Below are positions 34,088 to 43,291 of a stretch of DNA of 64,000 nucleotides, in pieces. The DNA lies in assembly GCF_003675385.1 (NCBI RefSeq), contig NZ_RCWZ01000002.1, positions 930,001 to 994,000 of the forward strand, in the 5' to 3' direction. Numbering within the stretch: position 1 is the first letter of the stretch; each line of letters opens with the position of its first letter. The stretch comes from Mucilaginibacter kameinonensis (GTDB lineage Bacteria > Bacteroidota > Bacteroidia > Sphingobacteriales > Sphingobacteriaceae). A model generated the notes under the pieces. It was not told the DNA's origin, made no database searches, and saw only the letters and a list, made by a program, of their open reading frames with translations. A program made the translations under genes and the position numbers.

Positions 34088-34185
34088 TTGCTAATTAAAC
34101 ACTATTGTTAATAATTTAGACTGATTGGTCTTAGCTATTTCATCCTTCAATGCCCGCCTTTAGCCTCAAAAAACTATATTTGGGC

Positions 34186-35046
34186 ATGAAGGTAATTAAC
34201 ATCATCAGAGATTCGGCTAATATTGGTATCGGGATATTATCGGCAGCATTCGGACTAAAAGGCTTTTTGTTATCAAGCCATTTTATCGATGGCGGTGCTA
34301 CCGGTGTATCCATGCTGATATCAGATATTACTTCTTTGCCTATATCTGTATTGATATTTGTTATTAACGTGCCTTTTTTGTGGATAGGTTACCGAAAGCT
34401 TGGGCTTTGGTTCGCTATTAAAAGCACGGCTGCTATAGCACTACTTTCCTTATGCCTTGCTGTAGTTAAATTTCCTGATGTTACCCACGATAAGTTACTT
34501 ACCGCTGTATTTGGTGGTGTATTTATTGGCATGGGCAGCGGATTGGCCATGCGCGGAGGAGCAGTGCTTGACGGTACCGAAATTGCGGCAGTATTGGTTA
34601 GTAAAAAAACGCAGATCCTTAAAGTGAGCGACTTTATCCTGTTGCTTAACGTTTTGATATTTGGAATCGCCGCGTCGGTACTGGGGGTAGAACCTGCCAT
34701 GTATTCGATATTAACCTACATGGCTGCCGCTAAAATGATCGACTTCCTGCTGAATGGTATCGAACAATATTCGGGTATTACCGTGATCTCCACTAAGAGT
34801 GATGCTATCCGCCGGGCTATTACCGTTACCCTTGGCCGTGGTGTTACTATTTATCAGGGTAAAAGCGGCTACGGTAAGGATGGTCATGTTAATGATCCCC
34901 GCGATATCGTTTTCACAGTAGCAACTCGTTTGGAGATTCCATCACTAAAACAAACCATTCTTCGCATTGATCCCAAAGCGTTCATTGTACAACAAAGCAT
35001 CGATGATACTACGGGAGGGTTATTAAAGCGCAAGAAACTTCATTAA
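34186..35046 (+). CDS. YitT-family membrane protein
   Basis: From ATG 34186 the protein has 286 residues; the upstream ATG at 34150 would add 12. Five to six hydrophobic helices (about 5-190) carry the family pattern IGIGILSAAFGLKGFLL, FIDGGATGVSML and GLAMRGGAVLDGTEIAA. The C-terminal 80 residues are the DUF2179 domain (TLGRGVTIYQGKSGYGKDG near 220). The family is found in most bacteria and its function is unknown. It ends at a terminator opposite the thioesterase gene. Confidence 0.88.
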   Translation: MKVINIIRDSANIGIGILSAAFGLKGFLLSSHFIDGGATGVSMLISDITSLPISVLIFVINVPFLWIGYRKLGLWFAIKSTAAIALLSLCLAVVKFPDVTHDKLLTAVFGGVFIGMGSGLAMRGGAVLDGTEIAAVLVSKKTQILKVSDFILLLNVLIFGIAASVLGVEPAMYSILTYMAAAKMIDFLLNGIEQYSGITVISTKSDAIRRAITVTLGRGVTIYQGKSGYGKDGHVNDPRDIVFTVATRLEIPSLKQTILRIDPKAFIVQQSIDDTTGGLLKRKKLH

Positions 35047-35054
35047 GAAGCACA

Positions 35055-35121
35055 AAGCATAAAGCCGAAGGCTGAAAGCTTTTTTTCTTTTTTTTCGCTT
35101 TAAGCTTTCGGCTTTATGCTT
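35055..35121. terminator. Bidirectional terminator
   Basis: AAGCATAAAGCCGAA and its complement at the other end form a long stem with an imperfect middle and a T/C-rich loop, between the convergent YitT and thioesterase genes. Confidence 0.75.
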
Positions 35122-35129
35122 CAAATTGC

Positions 35130-35519
35130 TTACAAAACGTTTATCGGGTGTTTGTGTTCATCAATGGCCACAAAGGTGAATGTGCCGGTGATGGCTTTTT
35201 CGCGGACGAAGGAATACATTTCTTCAATAAAAATTTCAACCGAAACTTTAAGGCTGGTGTTGCCTATGTGCGATATATTGCCGACCAGCTCAATAATGGT
35301 GCCTGCGGGAATAGGGCGCTTAAAATCGATCCTGTCTGATGATACAGTAACCATCCTTTTACGGGTAAAGCGGGTAGCGGTAATAAAGGCAACTTCATCC
35401 ATCATAGCCATTGCCGAACCGCCGAAAAGTGTATCGTAATGATTGGTATCACTTGGGAATACCGTTTTAAATATTCTTGATTCCGCGTCCTTAATTCGTT
35501 CTTCGGTTGTCATACTCAT
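35130..35519 (-). CDS. Acyl-CoA thioesterase (hotdog fold)
   Basis: A 129-residue protein of the BFIT/YciA-type: FPSDTNHYDTLFGGSAMAMMDEVAFITATRF is the active-site pattern with a conserved Asp near 41, and VELVGNISHIGNTSLKVSVEIF the central strand. It hydrolyses acyl-CoA thioesters, likely medium-chain, in the cytosol. It lies after fabH on the same strand, separated by a hairpin, so it may have its own promoter. Confidence 0.88.
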   Translation of the reverse strand: MSMTTEERIKDAESRIFKTVFPSDTNHYDTLFGGSAMAMMDEVAFITATRFTRKRMVTVSSDRIDFKRPIPAGTIIELVGNISHIGNTSLKVSVEIFIEEMYSFVREKAITGTFTFVAIDEHKHPINVL

Positions 35520-35534
35520 AGTATATTAATAAAT

Positions 35535-35563
35535 AAGGCTTTCCTGTGGTAAAGGAAAGCCTT
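35535..35563. terminator. Hairpin between fabH and thioesterase
   Basis: AAGGCTTTCCT (35535-35545) pairs with AGGAAAGCCTT (35553-35563), 11 bp perfect with a 7-base loop. On the minus strand it follows fabH and precedes the thioesterase, so it may attenuate or terminate. Confidence 0.7.
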
Positions 35564-35593
35564 TGTATTTTCAGATTGTGTTATAAACGGGAA

Positions 35594-36592
35594 TTATCTT
35601 AGTTTGCCCCACTTTAAATAAGTGGCCCCCCATGAAAAGCCTGCACCAAATGCAGTCAGGATCACGTTATCGTTCTCTTTGAAATCGGCTTTGTAATCCC
35701 ACAACGCCAACGGGATGGTAGCGGCTGTAGTGTTACCGTAGCGGTCGATATTGATCTTAACGCGGCTTTCCGGTAAACCCAATGCATCGCCTACGGCATG
35801 GATAATGCGGTAGTTAGCCTGGTGAGGGATCAGCCAGTTAATGTCATCAATGGTGAGGTTGTTGCGCTGCAAGATGGAGGTACAGCTTTCAGTCATGCCT
35901 TTAATGGCTGCTTTGAAAACCACGCGACCGTCCTGGCGAATATAATGTAGTTTGCCATCGATAGTTTCTTCTGAGGCCGGGTTCATTGAACCACCACCAG
36001 GAACATATAAGTGTTCGCGTCCGTGGCCGTCAGTTTTAAATACACTGTCGACAACACCGGTATCTTCGGTTGAAGCTTCAAGCAATACAGCTCCCGCGCC
36101 ATCGCCAAAAAGGATACAGGTATTACGGTCGGCATAGTTAACGATGGCACTGTTTTGATCGGCGCCGATAACTATTACTTTTTTATAGCGGTTGCTTTCA
36201 ACCAGGCTTGAGCCAAGAGTAAATGCATAAAGGAAACCACTGCAGGCCGCGTTAACATCAGATGCCCAGGCGTTGTTTAATCCGCATTTGTCGCAAACAA
36301 TACTGGCTGTCGAAATCAGCAGGTAATCAGGGGTAGAAGTAGCTACAATTACGCACTCAATTTCAGAAGGGGCAACTTTGGCATTTTCAAGTAAATTTTT
36401 TACTGCAAAGGCCGCCATGTCTGAAGTAGCAAGTGTCCGATCGGCAAGAATCCTTCTTTCCTTAATCCCTGTACGCGAAACTATCCAATCGCTGTTGGTG
36501 TCAACCATTTTTTCTAAATCGCTATTAGTTAAAATGTTGTCAGGAACATAGCCGCCTACACCGGTAATAACCGCGCTACTTTTTAATGCCAT
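35594..36592 (-). CDS. fabH: Beta-ketoacyl-ACP synthase III
   Basis: The 332-residue enzyme condenses acyl-CoA with malonyl-ACP to start fatty acid synthesis. The catalytic triad is complete: C117 in NAACSGF, H257 in LIPHQAN and N287 in RYGNTT. The N-terminal GVGGYVPDNILTN and the C-terminal FGAGFSWGATYLKW are typical. Primer preference in this group is often branched or short acyl-CoA. It stands alone on the minus strand, without plsX or rpmF next to it. Confidence 0.95.
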   Translation of the reverse strand: MALKSSAVITGVGGYVPDNILTNSDLEKMVDTNSDWIVSRTGIKERRILADRTLATSDMAAFAVKNLLENAKVAPSEIECVIVATSTPDYLLISTASIVCDKCGLNNAWASDVNAACSGFLYAFTLGSSLVESNRYKKVIVIGADQNSAIVNYADRNTCILFGDGAGAVLLEASTEDTGVVDSVFKTDGHGREHLYVPGGGSMNPASEETIDGKLHYIRQDGRVVFKAAIKGMTESCTSILQRNNLTIDDINWLIPHQANYRIIHAVGDALGLPESRVKINIDRYGNTTAATIPLALWDYKADFKENDNVILTAFGAGFSWGATYLKWGKLR

Positions 36593-36765
36593 AAATATTA
36601 TATATTCTCAAAAAACATGCAAAGATAGGGAAATTTGGCGGTTTAATGGTGTCATGCAACTGTATGATTATATAATTGCGTTTTCGGACACAGCAATAAT
36701 TTACCATTTGTCGACACAAAAAGGCTTCTAAACGACACATCCTAAAACCTCAGTAACGTTCCTGT

Positions 36766-36773
36766 TACTTTTG
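36766..36773 (+). promoter_or_regulatory. -7 promoter box before the intradiol dioxygenase-like gene
   Basis: TACTTTTG matches TAnnTTTG 40 bases before the ATG at 36813. It overlaps the right arm of a GTAAC/GTTAC inverted repeat (36752-36767), possibly an operator. An SD-like GGAGAG lies before the start. Confidence 0.45.
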
Positions 36774-36812
36774 AATCAACAACTTAGATTAAACTTAAAA
36801 GGAGAGCATATA

Positions 36813-37553
36813 ATGGAAAGAAAGAACTTTTTAAAAAGCCTGGTAATTGGCGCGGTATCAACCTCGGCATTGGTTGAAGCCTGTAAAAAAGATGCAGATA
36901 CTGTTACAGGAACTACCACCACCTCGGGGAGTTCATCTTCCGGCAGCAGTTCAGGTTCAACCGATTCTGGTACTTGCAGTGTTGCGCCAACAGAAACTGA
37001 GGGCCCATACCCAACACATTCTCCTGCATCATATGTACGAAGCGATATTACCGACGGCCGTACCGGGTACAAGCTTACCGTGAAAATTACAATCAATAAC
37101 AGCAATAGTAGCTGCGCCGCGCTTCCTTCGGCGCTGGTTGATATCTGGCATTGCGATGCTGAAGGTAATTATTCAGAATACGGCGGCAGCGGCTCGCAAT
37201 CAACTAATTACACTTTGGTTCACTTTTTACGCGGCAGGCAAACAACCGATTCAAACGGACTGGTAACTTTTACATCAATATTTCCGGGTTGGTATACCGG
37301 GAGGGCAACGCATATCCATGTGCATGCGTATAATTCATCGGGGACCTCATTAAAAGTAACGCAGATTGCTTTCCCGGAGGGGACAGGCACAGCGCTGGCA
37401 GCAGTTAACGGTTATAGTAAGGGTATGAGCGGTTATACCTATAATGCTACCGATAATGTATTCAGCGATGGCTATTCGCTTGAGCTGGCAACGGTTACGG
37501 GTAATACTACCGATGGGTTTGTATTAAGCATTAGCCTGAGTGTGCCCGCCTAA
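36813..37553 (+). CDS. Intradiol ring-cleavage dioxygenase-like lipoprotein
   Basis: From ATG 36813 the protein has 246 residues. The signal peptide ends VEAC (Cys24), so it is probably a lipoprotein. A Ser/Gly/Thr-rich linker (about 32-53) leads to the dioxygenase domain: TEGPYP, VDIWHCDAEGNYSEYGG with a Tyr ligand, FLRGRQTTDSNGLVTFTS and GWYTGRATHIHVHAY with Tyr and two His, together the non-heme Fe(III) site. The outer location is odd for catechol cleavage, so it may act on polyphenols or carry another reaction. Confidence 0.85.
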   Translation: MERKNFLKSLVIGAVSTSALVEACKKDADTVTGTTTTSGSSSSGSSSGSTDSGTCSVAPTETEGPYPTHSPASYVRSDITDGRTGYKLTVKITINNSNSSCAALPSALVDIWHCDAEGNYSEYGGSGSQSTNYTLVHFLRGRQTTDSNGLVTFTSIFPGWYTGRATHIHVHAYNSSGTSLKVTQIAFPEGTGTALAAVNGYSKGMSGYTYNATDNVFSDGYSLELATVTGNTTDGFVLSISLSVPA

Positions 37554-37622
37554 AATTTTCATTTTGTTTTTTGTTAAAGGGCGTCGGTTACTGCCGGCGT
37601 CTTGTTTTCATTATTCTTTATT

Positions 37623-38144
37623 ATGCAAAAGCCTGTGATTGTTCTGTGCTACCGTAAGGTGATCGATAACCGGTCGGTTAAGCAGTGGGATAAACTGGTG
37701 TTTGATAGCACCTACCTGGAATTTAAAATACAGGCCCAGAACTTTAGCCAGGGAACAGCTTATACTTCCTATGCTGAGCTGATGAGGAATGTTGCTAATG
37801 CCCGGCGTTTAAACGGTATGGTAACACCATCTGCCACAGGATATATTCAGCAGCTTGGCAGTATTATGCCCGACATTTTAAATAACGTTGGCAGGCGCTT
37901 TCTTACGTTTAGCAGATTTCAGTTCGAAATCATCAACTCTGATATTAATGATAAGGATAAACACCAGGTGGCGGTTAACTTTTATTCGGCTCCGTTGATC
38001 TGGCATGATACCATTGACAGTTATTTGCTGATCTCCGATCATCTGCCCGAAAATCAACCTTCCGCAGAGGGCGACACCATAACAACCAATCTTATGCAGT
38101 TGCAACCATATGTAAACATCAGTTCATTACAATATCTTGATTAA
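37623..38144 (+). CDS. Hypothetical protein, neighbour of a pirin-like gene
   Basis: From ATG 37623 the protein is 173 residues, without signal peptide or recognised domain. Conserved-looking segments are VIVLCYRKVIDNRSVKQWDKLV and VNFYSAPLIWHDTIDSYLLISDHLPENQ. It overlaps the next start region by a few bases (translational coupling), which suggests that the two act together. I do not recognise its family. Confidence 0.6.
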   Translation: MQKPVIVLCYRKVIDNRSVKQWDKLVFDSTYLEFKIQAQNFSQGTAYTSYAELMRNVANARRLNGMVTPSATGYIQQLGSIMPDILNNVGRRFLTFSRFQFEIINSDINDKDKHQVAVNFYSAPLIWHDTIDSYLLISDHLPENQPSAEGDTITTNLMQLQPYVNISSLQYLD

Positions 38145-38145
38145 A

Positions 38146-38847
38146 ATGGAAATGATCTCACCGGGACAAATATATTTAGCCGATCAAAGGGGACTTGTGA
38201 AAACTCAGGTTTGGAGGCGCTACAGCAGTTTTAACTATGGAGATTACTTTAACGAGTATCGCAGGCCCTTCGGCAGGCTGGAGGTATGGAACGATGAAAT
38301 GCTGGCGGGCGGTAAATCAGCTATTGTTACTGTCGAAAGCCCCTGCCGTTTCGTGTTGATACCTGTTACCGGTGAGGTACTGTTAAAAAAGTCCAATGGC
38401 GATATGCGTTTGATTGATGTAGGAGAAGTATTCGTGGGCCAGGCAGCTGCCGGCGAGCGATTTGAGTTGATGAACCTTTATGAAAGTGATTGGATCAATT
38501 ACATTTATTTACAATTAAAAGATAATGAGGTTGTAAATGTGGCTTGCGATGAGGTTTTTAATTTCGATCTCACAGATAAGCAAAATCAACTGATCAATGT
38601 GGTACCGCATACCGCAGATCATCCTTTTCGTTTACATATTGGGCAGTTTGGCGGGCGTACGGATGCGCTTTACAGGGTTCAAAGCGATAGTTCGTTATTT
38701 TACGCCTTTGTGCTTGCAGGGGCTTTTGAATTGCAGGGTCGCCTGATGCACGAGCGTGATGGTCTGGCCTTATGGCAACTGGAAGAGGCCGACCTGGAAG
38801 CGTTAAGCAATAACGCGGTGGTTGTGATACTGGAAATATTATGGTGA
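38146..38847 (+). CDS. Pirin-like bicupin protein
   Basis: A 233-residue protein with two cupin-like halves. The first contains RRPFGRLEVWNDEMLAGG and FVLIPVTGEVLLK; the second FRLHIGQFGGRTDALYRV and FAFVLAGAFELQGRLM-like sequence (here FYAFVLAG), ending in the DGLALWQLEEADLEAL signature of pirin/quercetinase-like proteins. The metal His residues of classical pirin are mostly absent, so quercetinase activity is doubtful. It is coupled to the preceding hypothetical gene and ends at a strong terminator. Confidence 0.68.
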   Translation: MEMISPGQIYLADQRGLVKTQVWRRYSSFNYGDYFNEYRRPFGRLEVWNDEMLAGGKSAIVTVESPCRFVLIPVTGEVLLKKSNGDMRLIDVGEVFVGQAAAGERFELMNLYESDWINYIYLQLKDNEVVNVACDEVFNFDLTDKQNQLINVVPHTADHPFRLHIGQFGGRTDALYRVQSDSSLFYAFVLAGAFELQGRLMHERDGLALWQLEEADLEALSNNAVVVILEILW

Positions 38848-38867
38848 TTCTTTTTTCGCGATTTTAT

Positions 38868-38910
38868 AATAAAAAGTGTCTCTCAGAATTTCTGAGAGAC
38901 ACTTTTTATT
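38868..38910. terminator. Strong bidirectional terminator (21-bp stem)
   Basis: A 21-bp perfect stem (38868-38888 with 38890-38910, GTGTCTCTCAGAA core) around a single central base, with A and T tracts at both ends. Confidence 0.9.
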
Positions 38911-38923
38911 GGGGGGATTTCGA

Positions 38924-39688
38924 TTAAATAGCCATCCCGCCTGAAGCCTCTATGCGTTGGCCGTTAACCCAACGCGCATCCTCAGTACATAAGAAAGCTA
39001 CTACACCGCCGATATCTTCAGCTACGCCCGGTCGACCAAGGGCGGTGATGCTACTCACCATTTTCTGGGTTTCTTCACTGTTACGCAAATGGCCGCCGCC
39101 AAAATCAGTCATGATGGCGCCAGGGGCAACTACATTAGCACGGATTCCTCTTCCTCCGAGTTCTTTAGCCAGGTAACGGGTGAAAATTTCTACCGCGCCT
39201 TTCATTGAAGCATAGGCAGAAGAACGGGGAACAGATACGCGGGTTAGTCCTGACGATACATTCACGATACCGCCGCCATCGGCCATAAGCGGGATCAGTT
39301 TTTGGGTTAAAAAGTATACGCCTTTAAAGTGTACGTTCAATAAGTCATCAAAAAACTCCTCGGTAACATCACTGATGGCGCTATAGCCGCCCTGGCCCGC
39401 ATTGTTTACTAAAAAATCAATATGATCGGTCCCGAATTTATCTGTTAACACTTCGCGAAGTTTTTCGGTAAAAACGTCGAAGCTTTTAATTACCCCTGTA
39501 TTCAGTTGCAATGCCGCTGCTTTTGCGCCGCTTTGCTCAACCAGGTTTACAACTTTTGAAGCTTCTCCGGCATTGGTATTGTAGGTTATAACAACGTTTA
39601 TTCCTTTTTCGGCAAGCCTTAAGGCCATGTCCCTGCCTAAGCCGCGGCTACCACCGGTTACTACCGCTATTTTATTTCTGTTTTCCAT
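38924..39688 (-). CDS. SDR-family NAD(P)-dependent oxidoreductase
   Basis: The 254-residue Rossmann enzyme shows TGGSRGLGRDMA (nucleotide binding), NNAGQGGYSA, the catalytic S in NVSSGLTRVSVPRS, and Y-A-S-M-K in SAYASMKGAVEIFTRYLAKELG. It is a classical SDR of the 3-oxoacyl-ACP reductase-like group. The substrate is unknown; it shares no operon partner, with the nitrilase gene 106 bp upstream on the same strand. Confidence 0.9.
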   Translation of the reverse strand: MENRNKIAVVTGGSRGLGRDMALRLAEKGINVVITYNTNAGEASKVVNLVEQSGAKAAALQLNTGVIKSFDVFTEKLREVLTDKFGTDHIDFLVNNAGQGGYSAISDVTEEFFDDLLNVHFKGVYFLTQKLIPLMADGGGIVNVSSGLTRVSVPRSSAYASMKGAVEIFTRYLAKELGGRGIRANVVAPGAIMTDFGGGHLRNSEETQKMVSSITALGRPGVAEDIGGVVAFLCTEDARWVNGQRIEASGGMAI

Positions 39689-39794
39689 TTTGTTTTTTGT
39701 TTATGATACAAAAGTAAAACAGACAAGCAGCCAGGTGTTTGAATAAATCAATCTATTATTTGCAAAATTCAAATAATGGTTAAAATGGCGGCAA

Positions 39795-40586
39795 TCAATA
39801 ATCGTACAATTGCGGCTTAAACCGTTTGGCTAAATAGCCTGTGGCTTTTTCAATAGCTATATCTGCTATAATCACGCCGGTTGTTCCGTAAGCCTGATAA
39901 GCCAGACAACTACCATCAGGTGCTATTATCGAGCTTGCAGATTCCGGGTAAAGCGAGCCATAATTGGAGCTGGCAAAGTAGATGGTGTTTTCCAAAGCGC
40001 GCATCATCATCGCTTTTTCATAATACGGATTGGCCATACTGCCCCATTCGGTAAGGATTGTACCTTCTGTGTTACTACCCGAAAAATGCGGATGAAAAAC
40101 AATATGCGCGCCATTGCGTGCCGCCCATCTTACCGATTCGGGATAGCGGAAGCCTTCATGACAGATGGTGATGCCAAATTTTAACCCATTAATTTCAAAA
40201 ACGCTCCTTTGAGTACCCGGAACCCACATAGTATCTTCCGATGGATCTAACTGGTTTTTAGTTTGATAGCCAAGTACTTCACCGGTATCCGATATTACGT
40301 GGGCAATGTTTAATAACCCGTTTTCGCCGTACCAATCCATAGGCATAATCACTGCTATTTTGTTTTCGACGGCTATCCGGCATACTTCATCTAATGCCTG
40401 CTGCAATATGGCGGGCGATGTTGGCTCTGGTTCGGCAATCATACCCGGGTATCCCGGTATGTATGATTCAGGAAAGCAAATCACCTGTGCATCCTGGGCT
40501 GCTGCATCTTTGATTAGCTTTTCGGCCTGAGTTAAACCATCATTAATTGATTTAGGAAATGGGGGAGTGGCTATTGCTACTTTCAT
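39795..40586 (-). CDS. Carbon-nitrogen hydrolase (nitrilase superfamily)
   Basis: The 263-residue protein has the Glu-Lys-Cys triad: E in CFPESYIPGYPGM near 40, K in YQTKNQLDP near 111 and C in GITICHEGFRYPE near 145. It hydrolyses non-peptide C-N bonds such as amides or omega-amidates; the exact substrate is not deducible. The short C-terminal tail (LAKRFKPQLYDY) is normal. It is divergent from the alcohol dehydrogenase gene. Confidence 0.9.
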   Translation of the reverse strand: MKVAIATPPFPKSINDGLTQAEKLIKDAAAQDAQVICFPESYIPGYPGMIAEPEPTSPAILQQALDEVCRIAVENKIAVIMPMDWYGENGLLNIAHVISDTGEVLGYQTKNQLDPSEDTMWVPGTQRSVFEINGLKFGITICHEGFRYPESVRWAARNGAHIVFHPHFSGSNTEGTILTEWGSMANPYYEKAMMMRALENTIYFASSNYGSLYPESASSIIAPDGSCLAYQAYGTTGVIIADIAIEKATGYLAKRFKPQLYDY

Positions 40587-40683
40587 GAGGTATGAATCTA
40601 TATGCTAAATTAAAAGTTTGATTTTACCCATCGTAACAATATCCATTCAAGAGACAGTTTTTTGTTTTAAAAAGCCATTGAGC

Positions 40684-40716
40684 TTGTAATGTTTGCAAAA
40701 TATCATTGTACATTTG
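40684..40716 (+). promoter_or_regulatory. Promoter of the alcohol dehydrogenase gene
   Basis: TTG at 40684-40686 and TACATTTG at 40709-40716, with 22 bases between them, resemble a Bacteroidota promoter (TTG, TAnnTTTG). The start codon is 61 bases downstream. Confidence 0.5.
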
Positions 40717-40776
40717 TTAGGGAGATCCTCTCCAAGATTCATAAATCATCATTCACACTACTTAACATTTACTACT

Positions 40777-41820
40777 ATGATTGAAACTAAAGCGTATGCC
40801 GCGCAAGACGAAAACACGCCGCTTGCTCCCTGGACTTTTGAAAGACGCGAGGTTGGCCCAAATGATGTGCAGTTTGATATTTTGTACTGCGGCGTTTGCC
40901 ACTCAGATTTACACCAGATTAAAAACGACTGGTTCCCCGGCATATTCCCGATGGTACCCGGACACGAAATTGTTGGTCGTGTAGTTAAAGTTGGCGAAAA
41001 TGTAAAAGGCTTTAAAGTTGGCGATCTGGCAGCTACCGGCTGTATGGTTGACTCATGCCGGGTATGCGAAAACTGCAAACGCGACTTGGAACAGTATTGC
41101 TTAAACGGCAGCTCACAAACCTATAACGGTCTCGAGCAGGATCATAAAACACCTACTTACGGCGGTTATTCAAACACCATTGTTGTTAACCAGGATTTTG
41201 TACTGCACCTTAAAGAAGGTGTTGACCTGGCAGCCGTTGCTCCATTGTTATGTGCCGGTATTACCACGTACTCACCTTTAAGGCATTGGAAGGTAGGCAA
41301 AGGCCATAAACTGGCAGTGCTTGGTTTAGGTGGTTTAGGCCACATGGCGGTTAAATTTGGTGTGGCTTTTGGTGCTGATGTTACTGTATTAAGTACATCT
41401 CCTAAAAAAGAAGAAGACGCTAAAAAATTAGGCGCACACCATTTTGTGGTTACTACTGATCCTAAACAGGTTGAAGCCGCTAAAAATACATTTGATTTTA
41501 TTTTGGATACGGTATCGGCCGAGCATGACTTTAACATGTACCTGTCGCTATTACGTACCGATGGCGTTCATATTTGTGTGGGTGTACCTCCTAAACCGGC
41601 GCAGATTGCTGCCTTTAGTTTATTGGGAGGCCGTAAAAGCTTAGCGGGTTCGGGCATTGGTGGTATTAAAGAAACCCAGGAAATGCTTGATTTCTGTGCC
41701 GAAAACAACATTGTATCCGATATTGAAATGATTGATATCAAAGATATTCACACTGCGTATGACCGCATGGAAAAAGGCGACGTGCGTTACAGGTTTGTAA
41801 TTGATATGGCTACTTTGTAG
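40777..41820 (+). CDS. Zinc-dependent alcohol dehydrogenase (CAD/YahK-like)
   Basis: A 347-residue medium-chain dehydrogenase from ATG 40777. Catalytic zinc ligands lie in YCGVCHSD and GHEIVG, and the structural zinc in the four-Cys loop CRVCENCKRDLEQYC. The Rossmann motif is LGLGGLGHMAVKFG (about 185). It reduces aldehydes to alcohols with NADPH, probably with broad specificity like YahK. It is transcribed on its own. Confidence 0.93.
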   Translation: MIETKAYAAQDENTPLAPWTFERREVGPNDVQFDILYCGVCHSDLHQIKNDWFPGIFPMVPGHEIVGRVVKVGENVKGFKVGDLAATGCMVDSCRVCENCKRDLEQYCLNGSSQTYNGLEQDHKTPTYGGYSNTIVVNQDFVLHLKEGVDLAAVAPLLCAGITTYSPLRHWKVGKGHKLAVLGLGGLGHMAVKFGVAFGADVTVLSTSPKKEEDAKKLGAHHFVVTTDPKQVEAAKNTFDFILDTVSAEHDFNMYLSLLRTDGVHICVGVPPKPAQIAAFSLLGGRKSLAGSGIGGIKETQEMLDFCAENNIVSDIEMIDIKDIHTAYDRMEKGDVRYRFVIDMATL

Positions 41821-41967
41821 GCAACTTATCATTGTTCAGAAGAGGGCTGTGCGAAAGCATGGCCTTTTTTGTGCGGGCATATTTGCACCCTTTAAAAGTC
41901 GTTTTAGCCCCTTGTGTAAAGTATGGTACCCTTTAAATTTGAGATACAAAATATAAACAATGATATT

Positions 41968-42528
41968 ATGAGGAATTTAGTGGTATTTATGCACATTTCG
42001 CTTGATGGTTTTACCGCCCGGGCTGACGGTGCTATGAACTGGATAAAAGTAAGCGATGAAATATTTGAATATGCCAATGCCCGTACCCAGGCTGCAGATA
42101 CGGCTTTATATGGCCGCAAAACTTTTGAAATGATGGATGCCTACTGGCCAACCGCCGGCAATAAACCCAATGCATCAAAGCACGACATTGAACACTCCAC
42201 CTGGTATAATAAAACGCTTAAGTATGTAGTATCCGAAACTGCTGCACAACAAGATACAGATAAGATTAAGTTTATTAGTGGTGATATAAAAGCACAAGTT
42301 TTGGACCTCAAAAAGCAGGATGGCTGTGAAATTATTATGTTTGGCAGCCCCGGCCTTGCCCGCTTCCTGATGAAGGAAGGCCTGATTGATGAATTTTGGC
42401 TATTTGTTAACCCGATAGTGCTCGGTGCCGGTATCCCACTGTTTCCCAATACAGAAATAAAACTCAGGCTGGAAAAAAGTAACGCTTTTCCAGATGGTGT
42501 TATGGGGTTGCATTATATTAAAGAATAA
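41968..42528 (+). CDS. RibD C-terminal-like reductase (DHFR fold)
   Basis: From ATG 41968 the protein has 186 residues with the YyaP/YwjB-type pattern: FMHISLDGFTARADGAMNW at the start, LYGRKTFEMMDAYWP (about 52-66) and IIMFGSPGLARFLMKEGLIDEFWLFVNPIVLG (nucleotide-binding part). The family resembles dihydrofolate reductase, but the physiological substrate is unknown. It stands alone between the alcohol dehydrogenase and a beta-barrel protein. Confidence 0.87.
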   Translation: MRNLVVFMHISLDGFTARADGAMNWIKVSDEIFEYANARTQAADTALYGRKTFEMMDAYWPTAGNKPNASKHDIEHSTWYNKTLKYVVSETAAQQDTDKIKFISGDIKAQVLDLKKQDGCEIIMFGSPGLARFLMKEGLIDEFWLFVNPIVLGAGIPLFPNTEIKLRLEKSNAFPDGVMGLHYIKE

Positions 42529-42631
42529 GCACTTTATAAGGTAAATATTTTGCCATTGTAAAAAATCTGCACCCGGAGGCAACGCCAGCCTTAAAATGGT
42601 AGTAATCATTATGTACACAAAATATCACTAA

Positions 42632-43168
42632 ATGAAATTACTATCAAAGTTAACAGCAGCGGTCCTTGTAGCGGGAGCCCTGTTTTTCACAAATACGGTA
42701 AAAGCGCAAACCACTCCTGCAAACGCTTTCCGTTTAGGTTTAGGAATTGAAACCGGCTTGCCCACAGGCGTAGCCAAACTTGGCAGCACTTTTACGTTAG
42801 GTGGTACAGCCCGTTTGCAATACGGTATAAGCGATAGTTTTGCGCTTACCTATACTATGGGCGGCTATCACTTCTTTCCGAAGAAAATTCCGGGAACAGA
42901 TCAGCGTTACGGAAGCTACGGCGAAATCCCTATCAAGTTTGGTGTTAAAGAATTTTTTGTACCAAGTGTATACGTTGCCGGCGAAGTTGGTATAGCTTAC
43001 GAAAAACTGGAACATGGCTGGGGCCCTCACAGGCTTGATCTTTCGCCAGGTATAGGCTGGGCTAATAAAAGCTGGGATGTAAGCTTCCGTTATGAAAATT
43101 TCTCTGGTGCTAACCAGGATCATTTCGGTATGCTTGGTCTGCGTTTGGCCTACGGATTTGCCTTATAA
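42632..43168 (+). CDS. Small outer-membrane beta-barrel-like protein
   Basis: The 178-residue protein has a signal peptide ending VKAQ (about 1-26) and then alternating hydrophobic strands (FRLGLGIETGLPTG, ARLQYGISDSFALTYTMGGYHFF, YVAGEVGIAYEK), ending in LRLAYGFAL with a terminal hydrophobic residue, as for outer-membrane barrels with about eight strands. It is transcribed alone and followed by a terminator. Function unknown. Confidence 0.8.
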   Translation: MKLLSKLTAAVLVAGALFFTNTVKAQTTPANAFRLGLGIETGLPTGVAKLGSTFTLGGTARLQYGISDSFALTYTMGGYHFFPKKIPGTDQRYGSYGEIPIKFGVKEFFVPSVYVAGEVGIAYEKLEHGWGPHRLDLSPGIGWANKSWDVSFRYENFSGANQDHFGMLGLRLAYGFAL

Positions 43169-43233
43169 TTTAGCGTTCAATGTAACTATTAACTAACAGA
43201 GCCTACTCACCCAGGTTATGTTAGGTTGACTGG

Positions 43234-43268
43234 CCCTCTCCCGGTTTTTATCGGGGGAGGGTTTTTAT
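43234..43268 (+). terminator. Terminator after the beta-barrel gene
   Basis: CCCTCTCCCG pairs with CGGGGGAGGG (one T-G pair), followed by GTTTTTATTT. Confidence 0.82.
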
Positions 43269-43291
43269 TTACAAAATGGCCGGTAATTTAA

